From Ignavibacteriales bacterium (GTDB taxonomy: Bacteria; Bacteroidota; Ignavibacteria; Ignavibacteriales; Melioribacteraceae): DNA of 64,000 bases. The translations under genes and the position numbers were made by a program. Positions 16,928 through 26,700 of this stretch are shown here, one piece after another (position 1 is the first letter of the stretch; every line of letters starts with the position of its first letter). Under the pieces are notes generated by a model, which had not been told where the DNA came from, did no database searches, and saw only the letters and a list, made by a program, of their open reading frames with translations. The stretch is taken from assembly GCA_021740915.1 (NCBI GenBank), contig JAIOYW010000001.1, forward strand, positions 186,001-250,000. Reading direction: 5' to 3'.

Positions 16928-18106
16928 ATGAATAAAGTTGTTATTGTTGATGCGAAGAGAACATCAATTGGCTCATTTTTAGGCTCACTTTCCTCATTTA
17001 CTGCTCCGCAGTTAGGGAAAATCGTGATAGAAAATCTCTTGCAGTCAAATAATCTTGATCCCGAAATCATAGATGAAGTAATTCTCGGCAATGTCTTAAG
17101 CGCCGGAATTGGCCAGGCGCCCGCAAGACAAGCAGCCCTTTATGCAGGTTTGCCTAATAAAGTTGAATGTCTTACAATTAATAAAATGTGCGGTAGCGGG
17201 TTGAAAGCACTTATGCTGGCACAACAATCGATTGCATTGGGCGATGCCGACATAATCATCGCAGGGGGCATCGAAAGCATGAGTAATGCTCCTTATATTA
17301 TTCCTAAAGCCAGAAATGGCTACAGAATGGGACATGGTGCTATTCTCGATTCTATGATCAATGATGGATTATGGGATATTTATAATAATATTCATATGGG
17401 TAATTGTGCCGAATCATGTGCAAGAGAGTATCAATTTAAAAGAGAAGAACTTGATGCCTTTGCTGTTGAATCCTACAATCGAACCCTCAATGCTCAGCAA
17501 AAAGGAATCTTTAAAGATGAAATAGTTCCTATAGAAATCATTTCTAAAAAGGATCGTGTTGTTGTGGATTCAGATGAAGAGCCTGGTAAGGTGAAATTTG
17601 ATAAAATTCCTTTGCTCAAACCTGCATTTGAAAAAGATGGTGTGATTACAGCAGCGAATGCTTCCAAAATCAATGACGGAGCCTCAGCTATTTTGATAAT
17701 GTCAGAGAAAACAGCAAAACGATTAAACCTGGTTCCAATGGCTGAGATAGTATCTCAGGCTTCTTTCGCAAAAGCGCCAGTGGATTTTGCGACAGCACCT
17801 ATTGATGCAATTGCGAAAGTAATTAATAAATCCGGAATAAAGTTGAACCAAATTGAGCTTTTTGAGATAAACGAAGCTTTTGCTGTTGTAACTTTGGCTG
17901 CTCAAAAAAAATTGAACCTCGACCCTGAAAAAGTAAATGTAAACGGTGGTGCAATTGCACTCGGGCATCCAATAGGCGCAAGCGGCGCCAGAATTCTTAC
18001 AACCCTGATCCATGAAATGCGCAGAAGAAACGCGGTTTACGGTCTTGCAACACTTTGTATCGGAGGCGGCGAAGCTTCAGCTGTCATAATTAAAAATTAT
18101 AATTGA
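16928..18106 (+). CDS. atoB: Acetyl-CoA C-acetyltransferase (thiolase)
   Basis: Condenses two acetyl-CoA to acetoacetyl-CoA or does the reverse (392 residues). The catalytic residues are Cys88 in KMCGSGLKA, a His near 347 in [12 protein letters not shown], and a second Cys near 377 in TLCIGGGEA. Length and motifs fit the biosynthetic/AtoB-type tetramers. It is followed at once by a 3-hydroxyacyl-CoA dehydrogenase, so the pair covers the first two steps of C4-CoA formation or the last two of breakdown. Confidence 0.92.
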   Translation: MNKVVIVDAKRTSIGSFLGSLSSFTAPQLGKIVIENLLQSNNLDPEIIDEVILGNVLSAGIGQAPARQAALYAGLPNKVECLTINKMCGSGLKALMLAQQSIALGDADIIIAGGIESMSNAPYIIPKARNGYRMGHGAILDSMINDGLWDIYNNIHMGNCAESCAREYQFKREELDAFAVESYNRTLNAQQKGIFKDEIVPIEIISKKDRVVVDSDEEPGKVKFDKIPLLKPAFEKDGVITAANASKINDGASAILIMSEKTAKRLNLVPMAEIVSQASFAKAPVDFATAPIDAIAKVINKSGIKLNQIELFEINEAFAVVTLAAQKKLNLDPEKVNVNGGAIALGHPIGASGARILTTLIHEMRRRNAVYGLATLCIGGGEASAVIIKNYN

Positions 18107-18123
18107 TCATTGGGAGATATTTG

Positions 18124-18975
18124 ATGACAATCAGGAAAGTGGCCGTTATTGGTGCCGGCACAATGGGAAATGGCATTGCCCATATATTCGGACAGAATAA
18201 TTATAGTGTGCAGTTGGTTGACCTAAGCGACGAGATACTCAGTACTGCCAGGAATACAATTTCAAAAAATCTTGAAAGGCAGGTCAAAAAGAATTTGATC
18301 ACTCCCGAAACTGCTGAAGCCACTTTAGGAAATATTATCACAGTTCCTGGAATAGATAATATTGATAAAGAGAATGATTTAATTATTGAAGCTGTAGTTG
18401 AAAAAATTGATGTTAAAAGAAACATTTTTAATATTTTATCTAATATAATTAAACCAGATTCTATCTTTGCATCTAATACATCTTCAATTTCAATCACTGA
18501 ATTGGCAGGGAAAACCAGACCAGATAAATTCATTGGTATGCACTTTATGAATCCTGTTCCTGTCATGAAACTTGTTGAAATAATTCGAGGTTACTCCACA
18601 AGTAATGAAACCTATGAGCTTATTAAGCAAACCTCAGAAACGATTGGAAAAACTCCTGTCGAAGTTTATGACTATCCGGGTTTTATTTCTAATAGAATAT
18701 TGATGCCGATGATTAATGAAGCAATATTTTCTCTTTATGAACACGTTGCAACCAAAGAAGCCATTGACGAAGTCATGAAACTCGGCATGAATCATCCAAT
18801 GGGTCCATTAACACTGGCTGATTTTATTGGATTGGATGTTTGTCTCGATATTATGAACGTTTTGTATCATGGATTTAACGATTCGAAATATCGTCCATGC
18901 CCATTACTAAAGAAAATGGTTGACGCGGGTAAATTAGGAAGAAAGTCAGGAGAAGGCTTTTATCAATATCGTTAA
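18124..18975 (+). CDS. hbd: 3-hydroxybutyryl-CoA dehydrogenase
   Basis: NAD(P)-dependent dehydrogenase for 3-hydroxyacyl-CoA (283 residues from ATG 18124, chosen for the GGGAG ribosome-binding site at about 18112-18116 and the Rossmann motif VIGAGTMGNGIA at the very N-terminus). The catalytic His and Asn are in GMHFMNPVPVMKL and GFISNRILMP, and the C-terminal helical domain has NHPMGPLTLADFIGLD. It is about the size of single-domain clostridial Hbd rather than fused FadB. Together with the thiolase upstream it suggests butyryl-type CoA metabolism, but no crotonase is present here. Confidence 0.92.
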   Translation: MTIRKVAVIGAGTMGNGIAHIFGQNNYSVQLVDLSDEILSTARNTISKNLERQVKKNLITPETAEATLGNIITVPGIDNIDKENDLIIEAVVEKIDVKRNIFNILSNIIKPDSIFASNTSSISITELAGKTRPDKFIGMHFMNPVPVMKLVEIIRGYSTSNETYELIKQTSETIGKTPVEVYDYPGFISNRILMPMINEAIFSLYEHVATKEAIDEVMKLGMNHPMGPLTLADFIGLDVCLDIMNVLYHGFNDSKYRPCPLLKKMVDAGKLGRKSGEGFYQYR

Positions 18976-21068
18976 TGAATAGATTCTCATTACTGCGTTT
19001 AAGGCGTTACAGCCAGACATATTTATCAAGATTTCAGAAGAAGATACTATCTCTATCTATGCCCGAGTATTCAATCTTTGTCGGGTATGGAATTATCACC
19101 GGGGTTTTAACCGGTTTCGCCGCAGTTGTTTTTCATAAATCAATTGATTTTTTCAATAAAATATTTTTCCAGCAAACCGCTGAAGGGCTATTTTTTTTAG
19201 GAGCTGGAGCAGTAATAGTTTTACCTGCACTTGGGATGTTAATTCAGAGCATAATGATTTCACTTGCTCCCGAAACAGCTAAAAAGAGGGGAGTCGGCGA
19301 AGTAATAAAATCTGTTGCGTTCCGTGGTGGTTTTATCCCTTTCCGGACAACGCTTTTTCACTTTTTTGCCCCTGTGATAAGTATTGGTTCCGGGCTTACT
19401 GTTGGTCCCGAGGGTCCAGCGGCACAATTGGGCGGAGGAGTTGCAAGCAAATTTGCAAATCTTATAGGACTCTCTGATTCGCGAAGGAGAATGTTCACTG
19501 CCGCGGGAGCTGGAGCCGCAATTGCTGCAATCTTTAATACGCCTTTGGGAGGGATTTTTTTCGCGCTTGAAGTCATACTATTAAATGATTTCCAATCCCC
19601 AACCTTTTCGTCTCTCATCCTCGCTTCCGTAACTGCAAGTTCAATTTCACGTGTATTTTTAGGAAATGAGCCCGTATTTGTTTTTAATCTGGCTAAGGAG
19701 ATCGGCTATTCACAACTCTATCTTTTTATATTACTTGGAGTTGGTGGCGGTATCATCTCAATTCTTTTTATCAAGTATTCGAGTTTCATTCATAAAAAGA
19801 TGAAATCAATTATTCCTGTTGTCGCACCCAGATGGATTGTAATGTTAATAGTAGGACTGATTGTCGGAATATGCGGATATTTTTACAGTGAAATTTTTGG
19901 TGTTGGTTATAATGCAATCAATAGAATTTTAGCTCAAAGTATTCCGGTCAAAGTTATTTTAATTCTTCTGATCATGAAGTTTTTCCTAGTACCCCTCGTG
20001 CTGAATTCGGGGGGGTTCGGTGGTACTTTTGCACCATCATTGTTTATTGGAGCTTGTTATGGTTCGTTATTTGTATTCGGATCAACTCAGATATTTGGGC
20101 TAAATTTGGATATTACTGCATTTATTCTTGTTGCAATGGGCGCTCTGCTAGGGGGGATAAATTCTATTCCAATTTCAGCCATTCTCATATTATTTGAGAT
20201 GACTCAGAATTACTCAATTATTCTTCCACTCATGCTTGGAGTTGTGATTAGCACAACAATCGTTCAACTCGTACTCAAAGGCTCTGTTCACGTAAAACAC
20301 CTTCAGCAGGAGGGCTATAATATTTCTTCCGGAAGAGAGACACATATTCTCAGATCACTGTCTGTTGAAGATGTCATGAAAAAGGAGCCTCTTTTAATTC
20401 CCGAGGAATTGCGGCTGTCAAGTCTGGTTTCGCTAATAATGGAATCACCCAGTAGTACATTTTATACAATTAATTCAGATGGAAAATTGACAGGAGTGAT
20501 AACTGCCAATGAGATAAGACCAATCATCCCGGAATATGACAGTATTCGTGATATGATCGTAGCCCGTGATATTTCCGTCCCAAATTTCACAACGGTTGAT
20601 CCCAAAGTGGACCTGGATTACGTCATGAAAATATTCGGGCGTGAAAATTTCGATGAATTACCGGTTGTTGCTGAAATTGACGGTCAGATCATCGGGACGA
20701 TATCAAGGCATGATATAATTAGTGCTTATAATAAGGAAAGCCTTAAATATAATATTACTGATGGTCTGACTAAAGAACTAAAATCTTTGGATTCTCAAAC
20801 CATTTCTAAAATAGCGGATGGTTATTCAATAATCGAGAAGGAAATATCATCTGAATTAGTCGGTAAAACACTATCACAGATTCGACTCAGAAATAACTTT
20901 AATGTAGAAGTATTGATGATAAAAACACCTAAAGATTCGTTAATTCAGGATACAAGCACGGAAGAAGTCATTATGCCCGATCCTAATTATAAATTACATA
21001 ATGGTGATAAATTAGTCATTTTCGGAAATGATGAGAAAATCGAAATTGTTCGGAAGCTAAATTGGTAG
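18975..21068 (+). CDS. ClC-family chloride channel/transporter with CBS pair and TrkA_C domain
   Basis: A 697-residue inner-membrane protein. The ClC core (about 30-440) has GPEGP with the gating glutamate, FALEV with a second, proton-relay-like glutamate, and GTFAPSL for the anion site. The first selectivity segment reads RGVGEVI rather than GSGIPEV. Two CBS domains follow (about 450-590), then a C-terminal TrkA_C/RCK_C-like domain (about 610-697, ending NGDKLVIFGND). CBS domains commonly bind adenine nucleotides and TrkA_C-type domains can bind c-di-AMP, so ligand regulation is plausible. The start overlaps the hbd stop by one base. Confidence 0.85.
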   Translation: MNRFSLLRLRRYSQTYLSRFQKKILSLSMPEYSIFVGYGIITGVLTGFAAVVFHKSIDFFNKIFFQQTAEGLFFLGAGAVIVLPALGMLIQSIMISLAPETAKKRGVGEVIKSVAFRGGFIPFRTTLFHFFAPVISIGSGLTVGPEGPAAQLGGGVASKFANLIGLSDSRRRMFTAAGAGAAIAAIFNTPLGGIFFALEVILLNDFQSPTFSSLILASVTASSISRVFLGNEPVFVFNLAKEIGYSQLYLFILLGVGGGIISILFIKYSSFIHKKMKSIIPVVAPRWIVMLIVGLIVGICGYFYSEIFGVGYNAINRILAQSIPVKVILILLIMKFFLVPLVLNSGGFGGTFAPSLFIGACYGSLFVFGSTQIFGLNLDITAFILVAMGALLGGINSIPISAILILFEMTQNYSIILPLMLGVVISTTIVQLVLKGSVHVKHLQQEGYNISSGRETHILRSLSVEDVMKKEPLLIPEELRLSSLVSLIMESPSSTFYTINSDGKLTGVITANEIRPIIPEYDSIRDMIVARDISVPNFTTVDPKVDLDYVMKIFGRENFDELPVVAEIDGQIIGTISRHDIISAYNKESLKYNITDGLTKELKSLDSQTISKIADGYSIIEKEISSELVGKTLSQIRLRNNFNVEVLMIKTPKDSLIQDTSTEEVIMPDPNYKLHNGDKLVIFGNDEKIEIVRKLNW

Positions 21069-21081
21069 TTTTTATTATAAC

Positions 21082-21124
21082 AATATTTGTCCGATAATGT
21101 ATATTATGTAAACTAACAAATATT
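21082..21124. terminator. Possible bidirectional terminator between converging genes
   Basis: The short gap between two convergent genes holds an inverted repeat, AATATTTGT at 21082-21090 and ACAAATATT at 21116-21124, with a smaller ATAAT/ATTAT repeat inside. The stem is entirely AT-rich, so it is a weak candidate. Confidence 0.25.
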
Positions 21125-21330
21125 TATACCTCGCCTCTTAATTTAAAGTAAACAAAAATAACAATAATTAAAAGTACTATATAATAAATAAGATTAAGAT
21201 TGCGACGTTTAGTTTTAATTCTCTGCGTGAATCTCAATCTTTTTCTTATTTTTTCTTTGTTATCATTTTCGGGTTTATAATACCTGGGCTGATAATCAAA
21301 TATTCTGTGAGAAGGTTTCTTTATTAACAT
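21124..21330 (-). CDS. Small basic single-span membrane protein
   Basis: A 68-residue protein. A basic N-terminal part has an FDYQPRYYKPE segment that I recognise as recurring in small Bacteroidota/Chlorobi proteins of unknown function; a single C-terminal membrane helix (about 48-63) follows. The start codon directly abuts the lipid kinase stop, so it looks like the last gene of the purF-ftsY-lipid kinase operon. No function can be assigned. Confidence 0.6.
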   Translation of the reverse strand: MLIKKPSHRIFDYQPRYYKPENDNKEKIRKRLRFTQRIKTKRRNLNLIYYIVLLIIVIFVYFKLRGEV

Positions 21331-22245
21331 CTATCTCATCTCCACGACAGACAGTGAATTATGTTCCACGAATGCAGTAACTTTTACAACTTCTTTTTCG
21401 ATTGGTTCGCCATCCAGGTGCACAGGCATAGGAATATCCAAAGTCATTTCGAAGTTCTGGAATTTATAGAAATTCGCTTCCTTAATTCCTTTCAATTTAT
21501 TAATAAGCGCCAATGGTAATTTCTGAATTAATTTCAATTTAGAAATAGGTGATATCGTTGTAATATCACCATATCCATCATTATAAATTGCATCCGGATT
21601 CAGGTAAAAGCCACCACCGGTTGTAATACAATTCCCAATCGAGACTAAAATTGCATCTGAAATATATTCCTGACCATCAAATAATATATTATATTTGAAG
21701 GATTTTAGTTTCTTTAATGCCTTGAAAACAGCAATTACGTAGGTTATCACTCCTGGTAATGCTTTTTTCGAGGCATTCAAATGCGCAACATAAGCATCAA
21801 AGCCAATCCCAATGACATTTGCAATTGATCTCTGAATAGATTCGCCTTTTTTATTCGTAATAATTGTTTTGATGGAATCAACAGACTTAATTGTATAATC
21901 GAACTTTTCTAAACGTGAGATAATATGTCTGAAATTTTTTGATTTTATAAAATTTGATGCAAAATCATTTCCTGAGCCAGCTGGAATTGGAAGAAATTTT
22001 GGTTTGCTTCCATTATTCAGAATACCATTTATAGCTTCATTTATAGTTCCATCGCCACCAACAGAAATAATAAAATCAAATCGAGCTGCATTTTCTGAGG
22101 TGAATTCCATGATATGACCGGATTTTTTTGAGATCAGGAATTCGAGATTCCCATCCCGGAACATTACAGTCTTTTTTAACAGATCTATAATTGCTTTGCT
22201 ATGATTTTTGCCAGCGGCCGGGTTAATTAATGCTAAGTATTTCAT
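21331..22245 (-). CDS. Diacylglycerol kinase-like lipid kinase (YegS/BmrU family)
   Basis: Cytoplasmic or membrane-associated lipid kinase (304 residues). The N-terminal domain opens LALINPAAGKNHSK and holds the nucleotide motif VGGDGTINEAINGI; the C-terminal beta-sandwich domain includes a GGGFYLNPDA segment and ends VPVHLDGEPI-like. Substrate could be diacylglycerol or another lipid alcohol. It is downstream of ftsY and pgsA, which fits a membrane-lipid gene group. Confidence 0.85.
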   Translation of the reverse strand: MKYLALINPAAGKNHSKAIIDLLKKTVMFRDGNLEFLISKKSGHIMEFTSENAARFDFIISVGGDGTINEAINGILNNGSKPKFLPIPAGSGNDFASNFIKSKNFRHIISRLEKFDYTIKSVDSIKTIITNKKGESIQRSIANVIGIGFDAYVAHLNASKKALPGVITYVIAVFKALKKLKSFKYNILFDGQEYISDAILVSIGNCITTGGGFYLNPDAIYNDGYGDITTISPISKLKLIQKLPLALINKLKGIKEANFYKFQNFEMTLDIPMPVHLDGEPIEKEVVKVTAFVEHNSLSVVEMR

Positions 22246-22289
22246 TAGATAAGATTCTTTTACTTATTAATTAATAATGCTTTACCTCA

Positions 22290-23231
22290 TTACACCTTAA
22301 ATAATGCTTCAATATATAAATCTGGTTCAAATGTCTGAAGATCATCAATAGATTCACCCACACCAATATACCTGATTGGAATATTCAATTCAGAACAAAT
22401 CTGGAATAAGGAACCACCTTTTGAAGTACCATCAAGTTTTGTTATGATCAAGCCAGTGAGACCCGAATATTTCTTAAATTCACGGGCCTGAACAATAGCA
22501 TTTTGTCCTGCATTTCCATCAACAACTAACCAAACTTCATGAGGAGCCCCAGGAATTACTTTTGACAAAACCCGCCTTATTTTTTCCAATTCAACCATTA
22601 AATTGGATTTGGTGTGCAATCTTCCGGCAGTATCAATTATTACAATATCGGAAGCATTTTTTTTTGCCATGGTTAAAGTTTCGAAAGCAATTGACGACGG
22701 GTCTTCTCCATGCGAACTCGAAACTATTGGAACATCCGCCCTTTGAGCCCAAATTTCCAATTGATCATTAGCTGCCGCTCTGAAAGTATCTGCAGCCCCA
22801 ATGATTACTTTGTTGCCATAATTCTTAAACTGATAAGCAAGTTTCCCGATTGTTGTGGTCTTCCCGGCTCCATTTACGCCAACAATTAAAATTACGTAGG
22901 GTTTATTTTTTACTGCGTTTTGATCTAAATCAAGATCCTGCGAATAACTAGTAAGTCTCTGATGAAGTTCCGTTTTTAATACATTAAAAACATTCACTTT
23001 TGATCTGTCAGTTTCGTTTTTTAATAATTTCCTTGTCTTTTCAATTATATCAAGTGAAATATCAACACCTATATCAGCTGAAATAAGTTTCTCTTCAAGT
23101 TCATCCAGTGTCAGATCATCTATCTGGGCTTTGCCGGTTATCGTTTCATTAATACTTGTGAAAATTTTGGATCTCGTTTTTTCCAGTCCGCTTTTCAGTT
23201 TGTCGAAATTAATATTCTTAAGAATTTTCAT
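22290..23231 (-). CDS. ftsY: Signal recognition particle receptor FtsY
   Basis: SRP receptor GTPase that delivers ribosome-nascent chain complexes to the inner membrane. The 313-residue NG domain has all G motifs: GVNGAGKTTTIGKLA, DTFRAAANDQLE, DTAGRLHTKSNL and TKLDGTSKGG. It lacks the long acidic A domain of E. coli FtsY, as in many non-proteobacterial forms. It overlaps the end of pgsA by 14 bases. Confidence 0.95.
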   Translation of the reverse strand: MKILKNINFDKLKSGLEKTRSKIFTSINETITGKAQIDDLTLDELEEKLISADIGVDISLDIIEKTRKLLKNETDRSKVNVFNVLKTELHQRLTSYSQDLDLDQNAVKNKPYVILIVGVNGAGKTTTIGKLAYQFKNYGNKVIIGAADTFRAAANDQLEIWAQRADVPIVSSSHGEDPSSIAFETLTMAKKNASDIVIIDTAGRLHTKSNLMVELEKIRRVLSKVIPGAPHEVWLVVDGNAGQNAIVQAREFKKYSGLTGLIITKLDGTSKGGSLFQICSELNIPIRYIGVGESIDDLQTFEPDLYIEALFKV

Positions 23232-23799
23232 GTGTGTACCATTTTATCGATTCTTTGGCTCTAATATAATACCCAGCTATTGAAGCAATGCTTAGCGAAA
23301 CAGTAATAATGATAAATGAATTATCTAACCAGGTTAACGACTTGACATCTAAAGCGAGAGCTATCATATAACACCCTAAGGTGAATGCTGTTATTTTCCC
23401 AAGTCTGTTTGAAGGAAGGACTTTTCCAATTTTCCTCGTGACATACATACCACCTGCGAAAATCGATAAATCCCGAATAAGAAGCAGTGCGAGATAATAT
23501 AAACTGATAAGATCATACAGGTAAAATTGTATTATAATCGCAGTCAAAGCTATTTTATCTGCCAGAGGATCAATGATCTTCCCCAGCTCAGTAATCTGAT
23601 TGAGTTTTCTTGCAAGCCAACCGTCGAGTAAATCGGTGACTGCTGCAAGAACCATTAATACAACTGTATAATACCTGAATATATCATTCCCCTTTCCGGC
23701 AAATTCATCTATCATAAGCCAAAACGGAATTGCCATAAATAAGCGTAAAAAACTCAGCATATTGGAAGCAGTAAATAATTTATCAATTTTATATCTCAT
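23218..23799 (-). CDS. pgsA: CDP-alcohol phosphatidyltransferase (PgsA-like)
   Basis: Integral membrane enzyme (193 residues, about five or six helices) that transfers a phosphatidyl group from CDP-diacylglycerol, most likely to glycerol-3-phosphate. The family motif D-x2-D-G-x2-A-R-x8-G-x3-D-x3-D is complete in DLLDGWLARKLNQITELGKI followed by IDPLADK. Start overlaps the stop of the upstream protease gene by four bases, and the end overlaps ftsY. Confidence 0.88.
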   Translation of the reverse strand: MRYKIDKLFTASNMLSFLRLFMAIPFWLMIDEFAGKGNDIFRYYTVVLMVLAAVTDLLDGWLARKLNQITELGKIIDPLADKIALTAIIIQFYLYDLISLYYLALLLIRDLSIFAGGMYVTRKIGKVLPSNRLGKITAFTLGCYMIALALDVKSLTWLDNSFIIITVSLSIASIAGYYIRAKESIKWYTHENS

Positions 23800-26700
23800 T
23801 GAATCACCGCAAATTTTCCGATTTTTTCTTCAACAACATTACCGTTTTCGTCAATTGATTTTATTAAATAAAAATAGATGCCAGAGCTAACCGGCTTACC
23901 GGTTTTGTCTTTTAAGTCCCACTCAACACCGCCGTTGCCATCTGTCTCTTCTATCTCATTTATTTTATTTCCATTTAATGAGAAGATGTAAATATTGGCT
24001 TTCTGTGTGAGATTTGCAAACATAAGTTTGTCATTTAAAAACTTATTCTTTCTGTATGGATTTGGATATACAAAAACGTCTGAAAGGTCATGAGCAAAGT
24101 TGGAGATTATCATTTTACTTCCTGAGCCCTCAGTTAAGGTCACACCATCACGGCTTACTAACCCTTTAACATGTAGTTGATATTCAATTCCGGAATTCCG
24201 AATCCTATTTGAAAATGTTATAATAACTGCCGAAGAATCTGACGGGTCAAGAATTGCTCCTTCAATCGGGTTAGATGGTGAAACCTGGTAATTTGCAGGA
24301 TTCCCAATATTCGAAGGAGCCACAATCCTGTTAAAAGTCAGTTTTATCCTGTATTCATCCCTCACAGTCAAATTTGTAATATAGAACAAATCCTCATTTT
24401 CAACAATTTCTATTGTAAAAGTGACTGTGTCCGGGGGTATCGGTGATCTGTAAAAATCCCTGAGTCCGCTGATAATAATCTCATGATCACCAGGAACTAA
24501 AGGATCATTAAAAGATAGCAGGTAACTATTTTCAGAAAAAGAGGTTACAGAATTTGGAGTGCCAAGATTTTTAATAAAAAATGAACCCAGATTTTCAATA
24601 GTATTATTAACTTTTTCCGATGATTTGACAATCAGGTTTCTGTTACCCGGAACTAGAACTGATTCTATTTTACCAGGAGTGTGATTAAAAATTTTAACTG
24701 GCTCACTCATTAAAGAGTACTCTTCTGATGCTGCGTCATAAGCTAAAACTTTATAGTAATAATACTTCCCGGAACTCACTTCGGAAGAATCAAGGAATTG
24801 ATTTGAATTTGTTGAGTCAATCAGTAAATAATCTGTCCCCTCAACTTTCCTGTAAATAAAATAAGTATCTCCGCTGACAGTCCATTGGAGTGAATTAGTC
24901 CCGACTTTTTCCGCATAACAATCAAGGAGTAATGGTTTCGGTATTTTCTTAGTGCCACCGAATTGAATTAGTTGAACTGAATTTCTTCCTGGAAAACCAA
25001 TCTCAGGAAGCGAGTCGGAATCTATATCCCCCACAAAAATGTTTTCAGAATTAATACCCTCGGCATAAAATACGACATCACTTTTATTTTTCTGATTATT
25101 AAAATCACGAATATATACATATGGAAATGTAAAAAGAATCAATTCTTGTTTACCATCATTATTCAAATCCATAACCCGGATACTGCTATTAATATCTGCA
25201 AATCCATTATCGAATTCAACAGAAGGGTCTAACACAAAACCGTAGTCTAAATCATTGGTTTTATTTGCTGATAATGTAGTAACATAATAAATATAAAACG
25301 GCGCTATATCAACATCGGGAAATGACTGCAGCAACACGGCGATATCGGTTAGTCCATTTCCATCAAAATCTCCGAGTGAAATATTATTTCTCTTGCCCCA
25401 AAAATACGTGGTTATTGAAGCATCAGGAACAAGTTTACCAGCTGAATTAAACTCGTATAAAATGATGTCTCCGTCATTATCGAGCAATGTAAACTCAATT
25501 TTTCCATCATTATCAGCATCCCCTATTACACCATTATTCAGTCCAAATGAATTTCCAAAAAGAACTTCAGATGTAAAATTATCGAGAATAGACTGTTCTC
25601 GAATCTTATATGAATTATCCAGTTCTAAATGGAATATTTGTTCTGAGTTCTTAATCCCGACAATATCAAGAAATCCGTCAGAATCAAAATCACCGGAAGT
25701 AACAGGCCACATAGATCCTGAAGAATCACCAAAAACTGTTTGATACGAACCAGATTCAGTCCTAATATCGAGATACATGTCCCGGACAAAATTACTTAGT
25801 ATTTCCGGCTTCCCATCATTATTAATATCTGTAACACTTTTTGGTCTGCGTTCATAAAGAGAATCCTTCACAAAAAGGCTATCCGAATCAAACTCGTAAA
25901 TTTTACAGAATCTTGAATTTGAATCCTCATTTATCAAAAGAGAATTATTACCACTGTCGAGAAACTGGTCCGGGAATATTCTACCGGCAGGTAAACTAAA
26001 TTTTTCCACAGAGTTAAAAACTATATTAAAATTTTCATCAGTTTTTATCCTGAACGGCTCCCCCTCATCCCAAAATGAAGTAACTAAACCAGACAGGTTT
26101 TCTACTTCGAAATAAATTTCATACATCTGATCGCTTCGGATCAGATCTTTAGGTATAAAACCATAATGAAAATTTTTTACAAATCTGTTATTAGTTGATA
26201 ATCCATCCAGAGTAATAAATTCGTAATCTTCAGTACTCCCCTGCTTTCGGTAAAACATTTTCGAAACGCATTTATCATCCGTGGCTAAGGAGGCAAAAAT
26301 TGTCGGTTTTTCTCCGAATAATGCTGGGCCGAAAATAACCGGTTGCAATACTGGAGGAGTTCTATCAATATAAAAATTAATTCGTTCCTCCATACTTCTT
26401 CCATTACTTTGAAGTAATATCAGCCTTAAAGTCGCGACAGTATCGGGCAATCCTGAAAAATTAAGCGTAGCAAGTTTCTGGTTGAAAACCTGATAATTTC
26501 CATCGGAGAAAATGTTTTGCCAGTTTTCGGGATTATACCCAAGACCCCAATCAAGTGAGTAACTTATAAAATAAGGTGAAAGAACAGTAGCGCTGATGTT
26601 GATTGTGTCAGAAGCTGTTGAAAAATCCTGTCTTGGATAAGAAAAAGCGAAGATACTTTCAGTGCCGATTTTCAGAGCCTTGCCTGCATCAAGACGTCCT

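Noticed and set aside
18201-18566. 121-codon minus-strand frame inside the hydroxybutyryl-CoA dehydrogenase gene
   Set aside because: Antisense shadow of a well-supported enzyme; composition and lack of a start signal argue against expression.
25393-25743. Open frame of 116 codons on the plus strand within the secreted protease gene
   Set aside because: It lies opposite the FG-GAP-like repeats, has no ribosome-binding site or recognisable domain, and the minus-strand reading is clearly coding with repeat motifs.
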